Positions 41,123 through 51,126 are shown, counted from the first letter of the stretch. The stretch is DNA of 62,086 bases from CALJIC01 sp039805565 (GCA_039805565.1 JBDLTZ010000128.1:1-62086), one strand, 5' to 3'. The notes: generated by a model from the letters alone, not told the origin. Numbers and translations: made by a program.

Positions 41123-42763
41123 ATGGATAGCACCATCCCCGTCATCCTCTTCGCGTACGCGCGACCCGACCTGCTCCGCCGCACGCTGGACGCGCTGCGC
41201 TCGAACGATGTGCCGCTGATCTACGCCTTCAGCGACGGCCCGCGCACGCCTGATACGGCCGCCGCCGTGGACGAGGTGCGGCGGATGCTGCGGGGGATCG
41301 ACTGGTGCGAAGTGCGGCTTGTCGAGCGCTCGGAGAACCTGGGGCTCGGGCGGTCGGTGCGCGATGGCGTGACGCGCGTGCTGGCAGAGCACGAGGCCGC
41401 CATCGTCGTCGAGGACGATCTGATCTGCGTGCCGGGGACGTATGCGTGGATGTGCGCCGCCCTGTGCGCCTACCGGGACAACCCCGGGGTGATGAGCGTC
41501 AGCGCGTGGACGCACCCGCGTATCACGCCACGAGATATCGCCGACCAGCCGTACTTCGACGGCCGCGCCGAGTGCTGGATATGGGGAACGTGGGCCCGCG
41601 CGTGGCAGGGGATGGATCGCACGGCCCGTGAGCTGGTGCAGGCCTGTGAGGAGCGCGGCATTGACCCCTATCGCTACGGCGCCGATCTGATGGAGATGGC
41701 GCGGATTGAGCTCGAGCGTAATATCTGGGCTGTCCGCTGGTTCTACCTGCACATCCTGAACGGTGGCCTGTGCGTCCGCCCGCCGTGGAGCATGGTCGAG
41801 CATATCGGGTTTGACCCGCGCGCCACGAACGCTCCGAGCGCGAGCGGCTGGAATAACGCATCGCTTCGGCCGGCGCCGCCAATCCCGCACGTGTGGCCGA
41901 CGCCGGCAGAGCACCCGGATCTGAGCCGAGTATGGCAGCGCGTGGAGGGTGGTCACCCCACCGCACTTCGGTCTATTGCGCGTAGGGCAGCGGTGCTGGC
42001 CCGGGACACGCTGTACGCTTCGGCTCGCCGCCTGCGCGCAGTGCTGCCCGCACCCGTCGCCATCTCGGAAGACTACACCCTTGTGGAGGGCGCCGCCGAT
42101 CCTGCTCGGGCCGACGGCTGGCTGGTGCCCGACGTCGCCGAGCGTCAGGACCAGGCGTACCGCCCCCTGCTGCGGGAGATGTACGCCGGCCGGCCGCGCG
42201 AAGACTTCCGGGCCGCGGCGGAGGCCGTGCGCGCCACCGGCCTCGCCTGCCCCTCGCTCCTCGAGGTGGGCTGCGGCAGCGGCTACTACCGCGACGTGCT
42301 GTCACACCTGCTCGCCGGGCGCCTGCGCTACGCCGGCCTGGACTACTCGGCGGCGATGACGCGGCTCGCCGCCCGCCGCGAACCCCTGGGGCGCTGGATC
42401 ACCGGGGACGCGACGGCGCTGCCGTTCCCAGACGGCTCCTTCGATATCGTGATGAACGGCGTCTCGCTGATGCATATCCCCGGCTACCGCGCCGCGATCG
42501 CGGAGAGCCGGCGGGTGGCGCGCTCCTGGTGTGTGTTCCACACGGTCCCGCTCCTGCGCGGCCGGCCCACCGCCACGCTGTCGAAGCGCGCCTACGGTGA
42601 GGCGACGATCGAGATTATCTTCAACGAGCAGGAGCTGCGGGAGCTGTTCGCCCAGAGCGGCCTCGCGGTCGCCTACGAGTACGAGAGCATCCCCTATGAC
42701 CTGGGCGATGTGCTGGGAGAGCCTACGGTGACTCGCACGTTTGTCTGTGAGGTGGCCTCGTGA
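41123..42763 (+). CDS. Fusion of a GT-A glycosyltransferase and a class I SAM methyltransferase
   Basis: The 546-aa protein has two domains. Residues 1-290 begin I-P-V-I-L-F-A-Y-A-R-P-D-L and carry A-I-V-V-E-D-D-L, the E-D-D metal motif of GnT-I-like/GT-A enzymes, and A-E-C-W-I-W-G-T-W. Residues 330-546 are a methyltransferase with L-L-E-V-G-C-G-S-G-Y-Y and F-D-I-V-M-N-G-V-S-L. Both appear complete. One product could add a sugar and then methylate it. The stop overlaps the next start by GTGA. Confidence 0.85.
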   Translation: MDSTIPVILFAYARPDLLRRTLDALRSNDVPLIYAFSDGPRTPDTAAAVDEVRRMLRGIDWCEVRLVERSENLGLGRSVRDGVTRVLAEHEAAIVVEDDLICVPGTYAWMCAALCAYRDNPGVMSVSAWTHPRITPRDIADQPYFDGRAECWIWGTWARAWQGMDRTARELVQACEERGIDPYRYGADLMEMARIELERNIWAVRWFYLHILNGGLCVRPPWSMVEHIGFDPRATNAPSASGWNNASLRPAPPIPHVWPTPAEHPDLSRVWQRVEGGHPTALRSIARRAAVLARDTLYASARRLRAVLPAPVAISEDYTLVEGAADPARADGWLVPDVAERQDQAYRPLLREMYAGRPREDFRAAAEAVRATGLACPSLLEVGCGSGYYRDVLSHLLAGRLRYAGLDYSAAMTRLAARREPLGRWITGDATALPFPDGSFDIVMNGVSLMHIPGYRAAIAESRRVARSWCVFHTVPLLRGRPTATLSKRAYGEATIEIIFNEQELRELFAQSGLAVAYEYESIPYDLGDVLGEPTVTRTFVCEVAS

Positions 42764-43614
42764 GCGGCCGGTACGTCAACCTGGGCTGCGGGGCGCGCTA
42801 CCACCGCGAGTGGACGAACATCGACCTGGCTCCGGCCGGCCCGGGCGTGATCGCGCACGACCTGAGCCGCGGCGTGCCGCTGGAGAGCCAGAGCTGCGAT
42901 GTGGTCTACCACGCCCACGTGCTCGAGCACCTGCGCCGCGATGACGCCGCGCGTCTCCTGGCCGAGTGCTACCGCGTGCTGCGGCCGGGGGGGGTGCTGC
43001 GGGTGGTGGTGCCCGACCTGGAGCAGATCTGCCGCGCGTACCTGCGCCAGCTCGATCTGGCGCTGGCCTCCCCCGAGCGGCCGAGCGGCGACTACGACTG
43101 GATGATGCTCGAGCTGTACGACCAGACGGTGCGTGAGCGGAGCGGGGGCGAGATGGCGGCGTACCTGGCCCGGCAGCCGCTGCCCAACCCGGAGTTCGTG
43201 TTCGGGCGGATCGGCGAGGAGGGGCGCAACCTTGTCCGAGCGCTCGGGCCGCGCGCCGAGCCGCCCCATCTGGTGCCGCGGCTCACACGCCGGGCCGCGC
43301 GCGCGCTCCTGGGCGCCGCCAGACTCGCCGCCCGGCGCCTGCGGGAGATCCCCCTGCGCCTCCTGCTGGGCCGCGAGGGGCTGCGGGCATACCGCGTCGC
43401 GCAGTTTCGTCTGTCGGGCGAAGTGCACCTCTGGATGTACGACCGCTACTCGCTCGCGCGGCTTCTGATGTCGGCGGGGTTTGCGCGGCCCGCACAGCAG
43501 CTCGCGACGACAAGCCTGATCCCGGACTGGCAGCGCTTCGAGCTCGACGCAGGCGCGAACGGCGCGCCGCACAAGCCGGACTCGCTGTATATGGAGGCCA
43601 CCAGGCCGCTGTGA
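42760..43614 (+). CDS. Class I SAM-dependent methyltransferase
   Basis: The 284-aa protein has V-N-L-G-C-G-A-R-Y-H, H-V-L-E-H-L and a post-motif V-L-R-P-G-G-V-L-R-V-V-V-P. The long middle insert (residues 95-200) is Arg-rich. GTG start overlaps the previous stop (GTGA) and its own stop overlaps the next ATG (TGATG). It probably modifies a sugar or lipid intermediate in the cluster. Confidence 0.88.
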   Translation: MSGRYVNLGCGARYHREWTNIDLAPAGPGVIAHDLSRGVPLESQSCDVVYHAHVLEHLRRDDAARLLAECYRVLRPGGVLRVVVPDLEQICRAYLRQLDLALASPERPSGDYDWMMLELYDQTVRERSGGEMAAYLARQPLPNPEFVFGRIGEEGRNLVRALGPRAEPPHLVPRLTRRAARALLGAARLAARRLREIPLRLLLGREGLRAYRVAQFRLSGEVHLWMYDRYSLARLLMSAGFARPAQQLATTSLIPDWQRFELDAGANGAPHKPDSLYMEATRPL

Positions 43615-44636
43615 TGCGCTACTTCTGCACATACTTCGACAGCAACTACCTGCCGCGTGCCCTGGCGCTGTACCACTCGCTCCGCCGCCAATGCCCACAC
43701 TTCACGCTCTGGGCGCTGTGCATGGACCAGGGGGCGCACCAGGCGCTCGCGGCGATGGCGCTGCCGGGGATCGAGCTGATCGCGCTGGAGGAGTTCGAGC
43801 GCGGCGACGAGGAGCTGTGCGCCGCGAAGGGCAATCGATCGCGCGTCGAGTACTACTTCACCTGCACCCCCTCGCTCGCCCTGTACGTGCTCCGCGCGAA
43901 CCCGGAGGTGGAGCTGATCACCTACCTGGACGCCGACCTCTTCTTCTTCGCCGACCCTGAGCCGCTGTTCCAAGAGCTCGGCGATGCGTCCGTCGGCATC
44001 ATCGCGCACCGCTTCCCGCCCGCGATGCGCGATGGCGAGCGGTTCGGCGTCTACAACGTCGGCTATCTCTCGTTCCGGCGCGACGCACAGGGCCTGGCGT
44101 GCCTGGGGTGGTGGCGTGAGCGCTGCAACGAGTGGTGCTACGACCGCGTCGAGGAGGGCCGCTTCGCCGACCAGAAGTACCTTGACGACTGGCCGGAGCG
44201 CTTTCCGGGCACGGTCGTGCTCGCACACCCAGGCGCGAACGTGGCCCCGTGGAATATCATGGGGGGCAAGCTCGACATAACCGGGAGCCACATCACGGTC
44301 GACGGCGCGCCGCTGATCTTCTACCACTTCCACGGCCTGCGCCAGGCCGGCCCGTGGCTCTACGACCCCAACCTCGACGAGTACGGCGTCCAAGCCTCAC
44401 ACACGCTGATCGAGCGCGTCTATATGCCCTACATCCGTGAGCTTCAACAGGTTCGCCCGGCTGGATCCCTGGAGCGCAACCGGACGAAACGGCACTGGAT
44501 GCCGGATATTCTGCGCCGGGTTGGTCGCCTTGCACTCATGGTGCGCGGCCTGCTCGGGCGCCGCTACATGGTCGTCCGCGATGGCTCGCTGGTGTACGCC
44601 GGGCGAGTCCTGCCACCGGAGCGCGAGCAACTATGA
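43614..44636 (+). CDS. GT8-like nucleotide-diphospho-sugar transferase
   Basis: The 340-aa protein begins M-R-Y-F-C-T-Y-F-D-S-N-Y-L-P-R-A-L-A-L and has the D-x-D motif in Y-L-D-A-D-L-F-F-F. A later H-F-H-G-L and D-Q-K-Y-L-D-D-W are typical of GT-A enzymes of the GT8/GT77-like group. No TM helices. A GTG three bases upstream could also start it; the ATG at 43614 overlaps the previous stop. Its stop overlaps the next gene (ATGA). Confidence 0.78.
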   Translation: MRYFCTYFDSNYLPRALALYHSLRRQCPHFTLWALCMDQGAHQALAAMALPGIELIALEEFERGDEELCAAKGNRSRVEYYFTCTPSLALYVLRANPEVELITYLDADLFFFADPEPLFQELGDASVGIIAHRFPPAMRDGERFGVYNVGYLSFRRDAQGLACLGWWRERCNEWCYDRVEEGRFADQKYLDDWPERFPGTVVLAHPGANVAPWNIMGGKLDITGSHITVDGAPLIFYHFHGLRQAGPWLYDPNLDEYGVQASHTLIERVYMPYIRELQQVRPAGSLERNRTKRHWMPDILRRVGRLALMVRGLLGRRYMVVRDGSLVYAGRVLPPEREQL

Positions 44637-45658
44637 CCACCTCTACCCTCGACACCCTGCCCCCGCCCCCGGCCGGGCGCACCGGCTGGCCCTGGACCGA
44701 GGCGCCCGCGCCACTGCCCGCAGAGATGCCCGGCGGCGCGCCCTGGCCGCGCATCACCGTCGTGACTCCCTCGTACAACCAGGCACAATACCTCGAGGAG
44801 ACCATCCGCTCGGTGCTGCTCCAGGGCTACCCCAACCTCGAGTACATGGTGATCGACGGCGGCTCGGCGGACGGAAGCGCGGCTGTTATCGAGAAGTACG
44901 CCCCCTGGCTCAGCTTCTGGGTCAGCGAGCGCGACCGCGGCCAGTCGCACGCGATCAACAAAGGGTTCGACCGCGCCACGGGCGACCTGGTCGGGTGGAT
45001 CAACAGCGACGACCTGCTCGAGCCCGACGCCCTGGCCCGCGTGGCGGCCGCGCACCGCGCCGCGCCCGACGCCCTGCTGCTGGGCGACGTGGTGGACTTC
45101 GACGACTCCGGCTGGTCGCGTCTGTTCCGCCAGCGCAACGTGACGCTGGCCGGGCTGCTGGCGCCCTGGGGCGCGGGGACCGCCTGGCACCAGCCGGGGA
45201 TCTACGTGCCGCTGGCGCTGCACCGCCGCGCCGGGCCGCTTGACGAGGGGCTGCGCTACACCTTCGACCAGGACTGGATGTGCCGCCTGCTGGCCCGCGC
45301 GCCGGTGGCCTACCTGGGCGTGCCGGTGGCCCGCTTCCGCCGCCACCCCGCCTCCAAGACGGTGGGCGAGGCGACGCGCTGGTTCCCCGAGCACGGCCGC
45401 GTGCTCGCCCGCCACGCCCACCTGCTGTCCGCCGCCGCCCGCGAGCGCGCCTGGGCCAACCTGTACCTGTGGGGCGCCCTGAACAGCCTGAGCGCCGCTT
45501 ACCGCAACCAGCGCGAGGGGGTGGCCCACCTGCTGCGCGCGCTGCACCACTCGCCGCGCGCCGCGCTGAAACCGCGCTTCGCGGCGCTGTGCCTGGCTGC
45601 GGTGCTGCCGGTGAGCGCGCTGCGCGCCGCGCGCCGCGTGGTCGGGGACCGGCTGTGA
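44633..45658 (+). CDS. GT2 family glycosyltransferase
   Basis: The 341-aa protein has a Pro-rich first 35 residues, then I-T-V-V-T-P-S-Y-N-Q-A-Q-Y-L, V-I-D-G-G-S-A-D-G-S and W-I-N-S-D-D-L-L. This N-S-D-D variant of the metal motif is common in WcaA-like GT2 enzymes. D-Q-D-W-M-C-R-L is the acceptor-side motif. It overlaps the previous gene by ATGA; an 88-bp gap follows. Confidence 0.88.
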   Translation: MTTSTLDTLPPPPAGRTGWPWTEAPAPLPAEMPGGAPWPRITVVTPSYNQAQYLEETIRSVLLQGYPNLEYMVIDGGSADGSAAVIEKYAPWLSFWVSERDRGQSHAINKGFDRATGDLVGWINSDDLLEPDALARVAAAHRAAPDALLLGDVVDFDDSGWSRLFRQRNVTLAGLLAPWGAGTAWHQPGIYVPLALHRRAGPLDEGLRYTFDQDWMCRLLARAPVAYLGVPVARFRRHPASKTVGEATRWFPEHGRVLARHAHLLSAAARERAWANLYLWGALNSLSAAYRNQREGVAHLLRALHHSPRAALKPRFAALCLAAVLPVSALRAARRVVGDRL

Positions 45659-45746
45659 GCGCGGGCGGGACGATGCACCTCCCCGAACTTCGCCATGCGG
45701 CGAGGGCGATGAGCGGCGGCCCGCCCGCGGCCGCAGGAGCGAGACC

Positions 45747-46553
45747 ATGAGCCCACAGCTGGCCGACTACCCGCGCTTCGCCTGGCAGCTGCTGCGCGGC
45801 GACCGCGCCGCCTGGGAGCGCAGCAACGCCGAGGGGCGCGAGCGTGACATCGCCCCGTACCTCGACACCTCGCGGCGGCTGCGCGTGCTGGACCTGGGGA
45901 ATGGCCGGCTGCGGCCGCAGTACGCCATCCTGCGCGCCCAGGGCCACGAGGTCTACGGCGTGGATCTGGCGAACCGTCCGCTGGGGAGCTGGAAGGACGT
46001 CGCCTACCGCCTCGCCCGGCCGATCTACGCCAGCCGCCTCGGCGCGCCCCTCGGCTCCGGGGCGGGGGGCACGCTGCTCTGCGGCGACGTGGGCCGGCTG
46101 CCGCTGCCGGACGAGAGCTTCGACCTGGTGACGTCGGTGGCGGCGTTCGAGCACTTCCTCGACGTGCCGGCCGTGCTGGCCGAGCTGGCGCGTATCCTGC
46201 GGCCGGGGGGCGTGGTCTGGGCGATGATCCACCTCTTTACCAGCCCGTCCGGCGGGCACAACCTGAGCTTCACCGAGCTGCCGCTGCGGAGCGTGCCCGA
46301 GGGTGTGGACGCCTGGGACCACCTGCGGAAGCGGCGGCTGCCCTTCACCGTGCCGCTGAACGAGTGGCGCGCCCACCAGTACCGCGAGGCGTTCATGCGC
46401 CACTTCGAGCTGCTCAGCGAGTACTGCTGGGGGCGCGAGGGGGAGCTCCTGCTCACGCCCGAGATCGAGGCCGAGCTGGCGGGCTACAGCCGCGATGAGC
46501 TGACGTGCGCCACGCTCGTGATGGTGGCGCGCAAGCCCGCGGGAGAGCTCTGA
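45747..46553 (+). CDS. Class I SAM-dependent methyltransferase
   Basis: In this 268-aa protein the SAM site reads V-L-D-L-G-N-G-R-L, with Asn replacing the usual Cys or Gly, then V-Y-G-V-D-L-A, F-D-L-V-T-S-V-A-A-F-E-H and I-L-R-P-G-G. The next gene starts one base after the stop. AGGAG lies upstream of the ATG. Confidence 0.85.
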   Translation: MSPQLADYPRFAWQLLRGDRAAWERSNAEGRERDIAPYLDTSRRLRVLDLGNGRLRPQYAILRAQGHEVYGVDLANRPLGSWKDVAYRLARPIYASRLGAPLGSGAGGTLLCGDVGRLPLPDESFDLVTSVAAFEHFLDVPAVLAELARILRPGGVVWAMIHLFTSPSGGHNLSFTELPLRSVPEGVDAWDHLRKRRLPFTVPLNEWRAHQYREAFMRHFELLSEYCWGREGELLLTPEIEAELAGYSRDELTCATLVMVARKPAGEL

Positions 46554-46554
46554 C

Positions 46555-48156
46555 GTGGAGCGCGCCCAGGGCGGCCGGCCGAGCGGCCTCGTGGGGCGGG
46601 TGAGCGCGATGGCCGGGGAGCTCGAGGCCGCCGCCGCGCCGCTGCTGATCTTCCTGGCGCTACTCGTGCTGGGGCTGTGGAACCTCGGTGGGCCTGCCCC
46701 CTGGTGGGACGAGGGCTGGACCCTCTCGGTGGCGCGGAGCGCGGCCGAGCGCGGCTTCTACGGGCGGATGCTGCTTGGCGAGCCGGCGCCGCCGGGCCTC
46801 GAGGCCGCGCCGATCGTGACGCTGCCGGTGGCCGGCGCGCTGCGGCTGCTGGGGGTGGGGCTGTGGCAGGGGCGGGTGTACGGCGCGGTCTGCGCCGCCG
46901 CCGCCGTGACGCTGCTGTGGGCGCTGGGGGAGCGGCTGTACGGGCGAAGGGCCGGCTGGGGCGCCCTGGCCGCCGCGCTGCTCCTCTCGATGCACCCCCA
47001 GCTCAACCCGCTGATCCAGGGGCGCCAGGTGCTCGGCGAGATGCCGATGCTGCTGGCGCTGCTGGGCGGGTACGCCTGCCTGCTGGCGGCGCTGCGCGGC
47101 CGTTGGCTCTGGGTGGCTCCGGCCGCGCTCCTGTGGGCGGCGGCGCTGATCACCAAGGCCCAGGCGCTGCCGTTCTGGACCGCGTCGCTGGCGGCGGCGC
47201 TCGGCGCGGCGCTGCTGCTGCGGCAGTGGCGTGCGGCGGGGCTCGTGGCGCTCGCCGGGGCCGCGGCCAACCTCGGGCAGGGCTCCCTCGGGGCGGCGGT
47301 GTGGTGGCTGATGCCGCCGGTTGTCCCCGGGCGGGAGGAGCTCGCCGGGCTGATGGAGGTCATAGCGGTGGTGCCGCGGGCCTTCAACCGCCTGTACGCC
47401 CTGGAGGTGCTGCTGCTCTTCGGCCTGCCCACGGTGGGCGCGCTGATGTGGGCCCTCTGGCGCGAGGCCCGTGCGCTGCCGCGGGGCGGCGGGGATGCGG
47501 GGGCGGTGGCGCGCTGGGCGCTGCTCGGCCTGGCCTGGAGCTGGCTCGCCTGGTACGCGCTGCTGTCGGTGGGCGTGCCGCGCTACCTGCTGCCGGTCGC
47601 CCTCGTGGGCGCGCTGTTCCTCGGGGCGCTGCTGCGCGACCTGACCGGCGGCCTCGACCCGCGCGCCACCCTGGCGGCCATGGCCGCGCCGCTGCGCCGG
47701 GGAGGGCCGGCGCCCGCCACGGCCGGCGGGCGGTGGAGCTGGGCGGGCGCCTGGCTCGCGGCGCTGATCGTCGCGGCGGCGCTGCCGCTCACCGCGCTCT
47801 CCTACGCCCGCTACTACGTCGAGCGCGACCACGCGGCCGAGCGCGTGGCCGCCTTCCTCAACACCCGCACCCCGCCGGAAGCCGTGGTCGAGACCTACGA
47901 GTCCGAGCTGCACTTCCTGCTCGAGCGCCCCTATCACTACCCGCCCGACCCGGTTCACGTGGCACTGAACCGGCGCGGCCTGCTGGGCGAGGCGGGCGCG
48001 GGGGTGGACTACGACCCGCTGGCCGCCGACCCGGACTATCTGGTGGTGGGGATCTTCGCGCGCGGGAACGACCTCTACGCCCCCGCGCTGGACTCCGGCG
48101 CGTTTCGCAGCGTGCTGCGCGACGGCGACTATGAGGTGTTTGAGCGCGTCCGCTAG
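46555..48156 (+). CDS. GT39-like (PMT/ArnT-type) membrane glycosyltransferase
   Basis: The 533-aa protein has about eleven membrane helices. After the first helix the loop reads P-W-W-D-E-G-W-T, the acidic catalytic motif of GT39/ArnT enzymes. They take sugar from a polyprenyl-phosphate carrier on the outer face of the membrane. The C-terminal 90 residues are soluble. Start GTG 46555 follows a GGGAG site; ATG 46609 is a possible alternative. The ArnC/DPM-like genes in this window could supply its donor. Confidence 0.8.
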   Translation: MERAQGGRPSGLVGRVSAMAGELEAAAAPLLIFLALLVLGLWNLGGPAPWWDEGWTLSVARSAAERGFYGRMLLGEPAPPGLEAAPIVTLPVAGALRLLGVGLWQGRVYGAVCAAAAVTLLWALGERLYGRRAGWGALAAALLLSMHPQLNPLIQGRQVLGEMPMLLALLGGYACLLAALRGRWLWVAPAALLWAAALITKAQALPFWTASLAAALGAALLLRQWRAAGLVALAGAAANLGQGSLGAAVWWLMPPVVPGREELAGLMEVIAVVPRAFNRLYALEVLLLFGLPTVGALMWALWREARALPRGGGDAGAVARWALLGLAWSWLAWYALLSVGVPRYLLPVALVGALFLGALLRDLTGGLDPRATLAAMAAPLRRGGPAPATAGGRWSWAGAWLAALIVAAALPLTALSYARYYVERDHAAERVAAFLNTRTPPEAVVETYESELHFLLERPYHYPPDPVHVALNRRGLLGEAGAGVDYDPLAADPDYLVVGIFARGNDLYAPALDSGAFRSVLRDGDYEVFERVR

Positions 48157-48276
48157 GCCCTGCCGTGCTGATATCGCACCTGTATCGCACATCTTCCGCG
48201 GGTCTGCCGGCGGTTACCAACGGTATACTGCGTGCAGGTTTGGGGGGGCGAGCGCCCCGAGGGAGGGAGCGGACGC

Positions 48277-49515
48277 ATGACAGCGAGCGTTAGTGCGGGG
48301 AGACAGGTGCGGCTACGGCAGGGGCTTGGGGAGCCCTGGCGCTTCGCGCTCCGGCTGCACGCCGGTTACCTGGCCCTGTTCGTCGTCTGGACCGCCTGGT
48401 CCTCCTCCGCCTTCCCGCGCTACGTCGAGGAGGCGCGCCTGGCCGTATGGCCCCCCTCCGCCCCGCTCGGCGCCTGGCTCGAGCGCGTCGTGCTGCTGCC
48501 GCTCTACCGCTACGACGTCATCTGGTACGTCGGCATCGCCGAGCACGGCTACGGCCACCGCCCCGGCGACACCGCCTTCCACCCGCTCTACCCGCTGCTG
48601 ATGGCCCTGCTCGGCCGCGCGCTTGGCGGGGGCTACCTGCTGGCCGGCTGGCTCGTGGCGCAGCTCTGCTGCGTGGCGATGATCGCGCTGCTCTACCGGC
48701 TGGTGCTGCTGGACCACGACGAGGGCGTGGCGCGGCGCGCGGCCGTGTTCCTGATCGGCAGCCCGCTCGGCTTCTCCTTCCTGCTGCCCTACACCGAGTC
48801 CCTGCTGCTGCTCTGCATCGTCGGCGCGATCTACGCTGGGCGGCGGGGCCGCTGGTGGCTGGCGGGCCTGGCCGGCGCGGGCGCGGCGCTCACCAAGCAG
48901 CCGGGGGCGGTGGTGCTGCTGCCGCTGCTGTGGGAGCTGTGGCAGCGCGAGGGGGCGGGGGTGCGCGTGGGCGGCCCGTGGCGCCTTGTGCGGCCGCTCG
49001 CCGGCCTGGCGCTCACCCCGCTCGGCCTGCTGGGGTGGATCGTCTACCGCGCCACCCTGGGCGACGTCTCCTTCGCCTGGCGCGACCCGGCCTCGCTGGT
49101 GGGAGCGCTGCTCGTGACCCCCAGCTACGAGTCGGTCTGGGGCGAGCACTTCAGCTGGCCGTGGGTCAACTTCCAGCACGCCCTGGCGCAGCTCAGCGAG
49201 CGGCCGTACTTCTACCTGATCGCCAACCTGTTCGTGATGCTGCTGATGCTGGCGCTGACCCTGGCGGCGGCCGCGCGGCAGGGGCCGAGCTACGGCATCT
49301 ACGGCGTCGTGCTCGCGCTGATGAACCTGTCGATCGTCTACCCGCTCTGGCCCTACATGGGCATCATCCGCCGCTTCACCATCATCTTCCCGATGTTCGT
49401 CCAGCTCGCGGTCTGGGGGCGCTCACGCGCCGTCACCGCGCTTGTGCTCGCCGTGAACACCCTGCTGTGGGTGCTGATCAGCTCGATGTACGTTCGCAAC
49501 GCGTTTGTGCCCTGA
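48277..49515 (+). CDS. PIG-V-like mannosyltransferase family membrane protein
   Basis: The 412-aa protein has eight to ten helices. The segment Y-R-Y-D-V-I-W-Y-V-G-I-A-E-H-G-Y near residue 85, then F-H-P-L-Y-P-L-L, matches the D-x-x-W-Y/H motif of PIG-V (GPI mannosyltransferase 2)-like bacterial proteins. K-Q-P-G and T-E-S-L-L-L are also typical. It probably transfers mannose from a polyprenyl carrier. GGGAGGGAG precedes the ATG; a TATACT at 48224-48229 may be its -10. Confidence 0.78.
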   Translation: MTASVSAGRQVRLRQGLGEPWRFALRLHAGYLALFVVWTAWSSSAFPRYVEEARLAVWPPSAPLGAWLERVVLLPLYRYDVIWYVGIAEHGYGHRPGDTAFHPLYPLLMALLGRALGGGYLLAGWLVAQLCCVAMIALLYRLVLLDHDEGVARRAAVFLIGSPLGFSFLLPYTESLLLLCIVGAIYAGRRGRWWLAGLAGAGAALTKQPGAVVLLPLLWELWQREGAGVRVGGPWRLVRPLAGLALTPLGLLGWIVYRATLGDVSFAWRDPASLVGALLVTPSYESVWGEHFSWPWVNFQHALAQLSERPYFYLIANLFVMLLMLALTLAAAARQGPSYGIYGVVLALMNLSIVYPLWPYMGIIRRFTIIFPMFVQLAVWGRSRAVTALVLAVNTLLWVLISSMYVRNAFVP

Positions 49516-49581
49516 GGCGGCCCGCTCGCCCGCCGCCCTGGAAACCAGCCGGCGCCCAGCGCCGCTCGCAGAGGTGACCGA

Positions 49582-51114
49582 ATGACCACGCTCACTGCGC
49601 CCTCACACGTGCCGGCCTACATCAGCAGCATCGCGCCCGCCAACGCCGACTGCCGCGGCAAGCGCATCGGCATCCTGATCGTCGCCTACAACGCCGTCAG
49701 CACGCTCGGCAAGGTGCTGCGCCGCATCCCCGCCGACGTGATCGACAACGTCGAGGAGATCGTCGTCTTCGACGACGCGAGCCACGACGAGACCACCGAG
49801 CTGGCGATGGGCTACAAGCTCGCCAACAACGTCGAGAAGCTCACGGTGATCAAGAACGAGGTCAACCTCGGCTACGGTGGCAACCAGAAGCGCGGCTACG
49901 AGTACTTCATCCGCAAGGGGTTCGACGCGGTGGTGCTGCTCCACGGCGACGGCCAGTACGCGCCCGAGGTGCTGGGCTCGATGTACGCCCCGATCGTCGA
50001 GGGGCGCGCCGACGCGGTCTTCGGCTCGCGCATGATGACCACCTACGGCGGCCCGCTGAAGGGCGGCATGCCGCTGTACAAGTACGTCGGCAACCGCATC
50101 CTCTCTGCCTACGAGAACGGCGCCCTCGGCATGCGGCTCACCGAGTTCCACAGCGGCTACCGCGCCTACAACCTGCACGCCCTGCGGCAGATCGCGCTCG
50201 CGCCGATGACCGACGACTTCCACTTCGACACCGAGATCATCATCAAGCTGCACCACCAGGGCTTCCGCGTCACCGAGACCCCCATCCCCACCTACTACGG
50301 CGACGAGCTCTGCTACGTGGACGGGCTCAAGTATGCGCGCAATGTCTACCGCGCCGTGCGGCGCTACCGCCAGACGATCAGCGGCCGCGCGACGCACCCG
50401 GAGTTCGCCGAGTACGCCGCGCACTACCCCGCCAAGGATAGCCTCTACTCGAGCCACTACTGGATCCCGCGCATCGTCGGCTCGGGCCGCACCGTGCTGG
50501 ACGTGGGCTGCGGCGAGGGGTTCATGGCCGAGGAGCTGCGCGCCCGCGGCAACGAGGTCACGGGGGTGGACGCCCTGCCCGCCCCGCGCCTGCGCCACGC
50601 CTTCCGCGACTACGCCGCCGCCGACCTGGACCGCGGGCTCGCGGACGCCGCCGAGGCGCTGGACGGGAGGCAGTTCGACTGCGTGCTGCTGGCCGATGTG
50701 CTCGAGCACCTGAAGGACCCCGGCCGGCTGCTGGACGACTGCCGCCGCCACCTGCGGCCCGACGGCGCGCTGGTTGTCTCGCTGCCGAACGTGGCCAACC
50801 TGTACGTGCGGCTCCAGCTGCTGCGCGGGCGGTTCGACTACGCGCCGCGCGGCATCCTGGACGGCACGCACCTGCGCTTCTTCACGCGGGAGAGCGGGCG
50901 GGCGCTGCTCGAGCGCCACGGTTTCCAGGTCACGCTCCAGCGCGCCACGATCATTCCCCTCGAGCTGGCGCTCGGCGTGTCGGGTAAGAGCCCGGCGATG
51001 CGTCTGCTCGCCCGCGTGGCGAACCGGGCCACCGCGCTGCGGCCAACGCTGTTCGGCTACCAGAACATCTACATCGCCCGCCCCGCCGGCCGCTCGCCGG
51101 ACGTGGGGCGCTAG
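49582..51114 (+). CDS. Bifunctional GT2 glycosyltransferase / class I SAM methyltransferase
   Basis: In the 510-aa protein residues 25-260 are DPM-like GT2: I-L-I-V-A-Y-N-A-V-S-T-L, V-V-F-D-D-A-S-H-D, N-L-G-Y-G-G-N-Q-K-R-G-Y and L-H-G-D-G-Q-Y. Residues 290-500 are a methyltransferase with V-L-D-V-G-C-G-E-G-F-M, L-A-D-V-L-E-H-L-K-D-P and the F-F-T-R-E-S motif. Combined proteins of this kind occur in many bacterial glycan clusters. It is unrelated in detail to the fusion at 41123. Confidence 0.9.
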   Translation: MTTLTAPSHVPAYISSIAPANADCRGKRIGILIVAYNAVSTLGKVLRRIPADVIDNVEEIVVFDDASHDETTELAMGYKLANNVEKLTVIKNEVNLGYGGNQKRGYEYFIRKGFDAVVLLHGDGQYAPEVLGSMYAPIVEGRADAVFGSRMMTTYGGPLKGGMPLYKYVGNRILSAYENGALGMRLTEFHSGYRAYNLHALRQIALAPMTDDFHFDTEIIIKLHHQGFRVTETPIPTYYGDELCYVDGLKYARNVYRAVRRYRQTISGRATHPEFAEYAAHYPAKDSLYSSHYWIPRIVGSGRTVLDVGCGEGFMAEELRARGNEVTGVDALPAPRLRHAFRDYAAADLDRGLADAAEALDGRQFDCVLLADVLEHLKDPGRLLDDCRRHLRPDGALVVSLPNVANLYVRLQLLRGRFDYAPRGILDGTHLRFFTRESGRALLERHGFQVTLQRATIIPLELALGVSGKSPAMRLLARVANRATALRPTLFGYQNIYIARPAGRSPDVGR

Positions 51115-51126
51115 CCGAGGGTTTCC

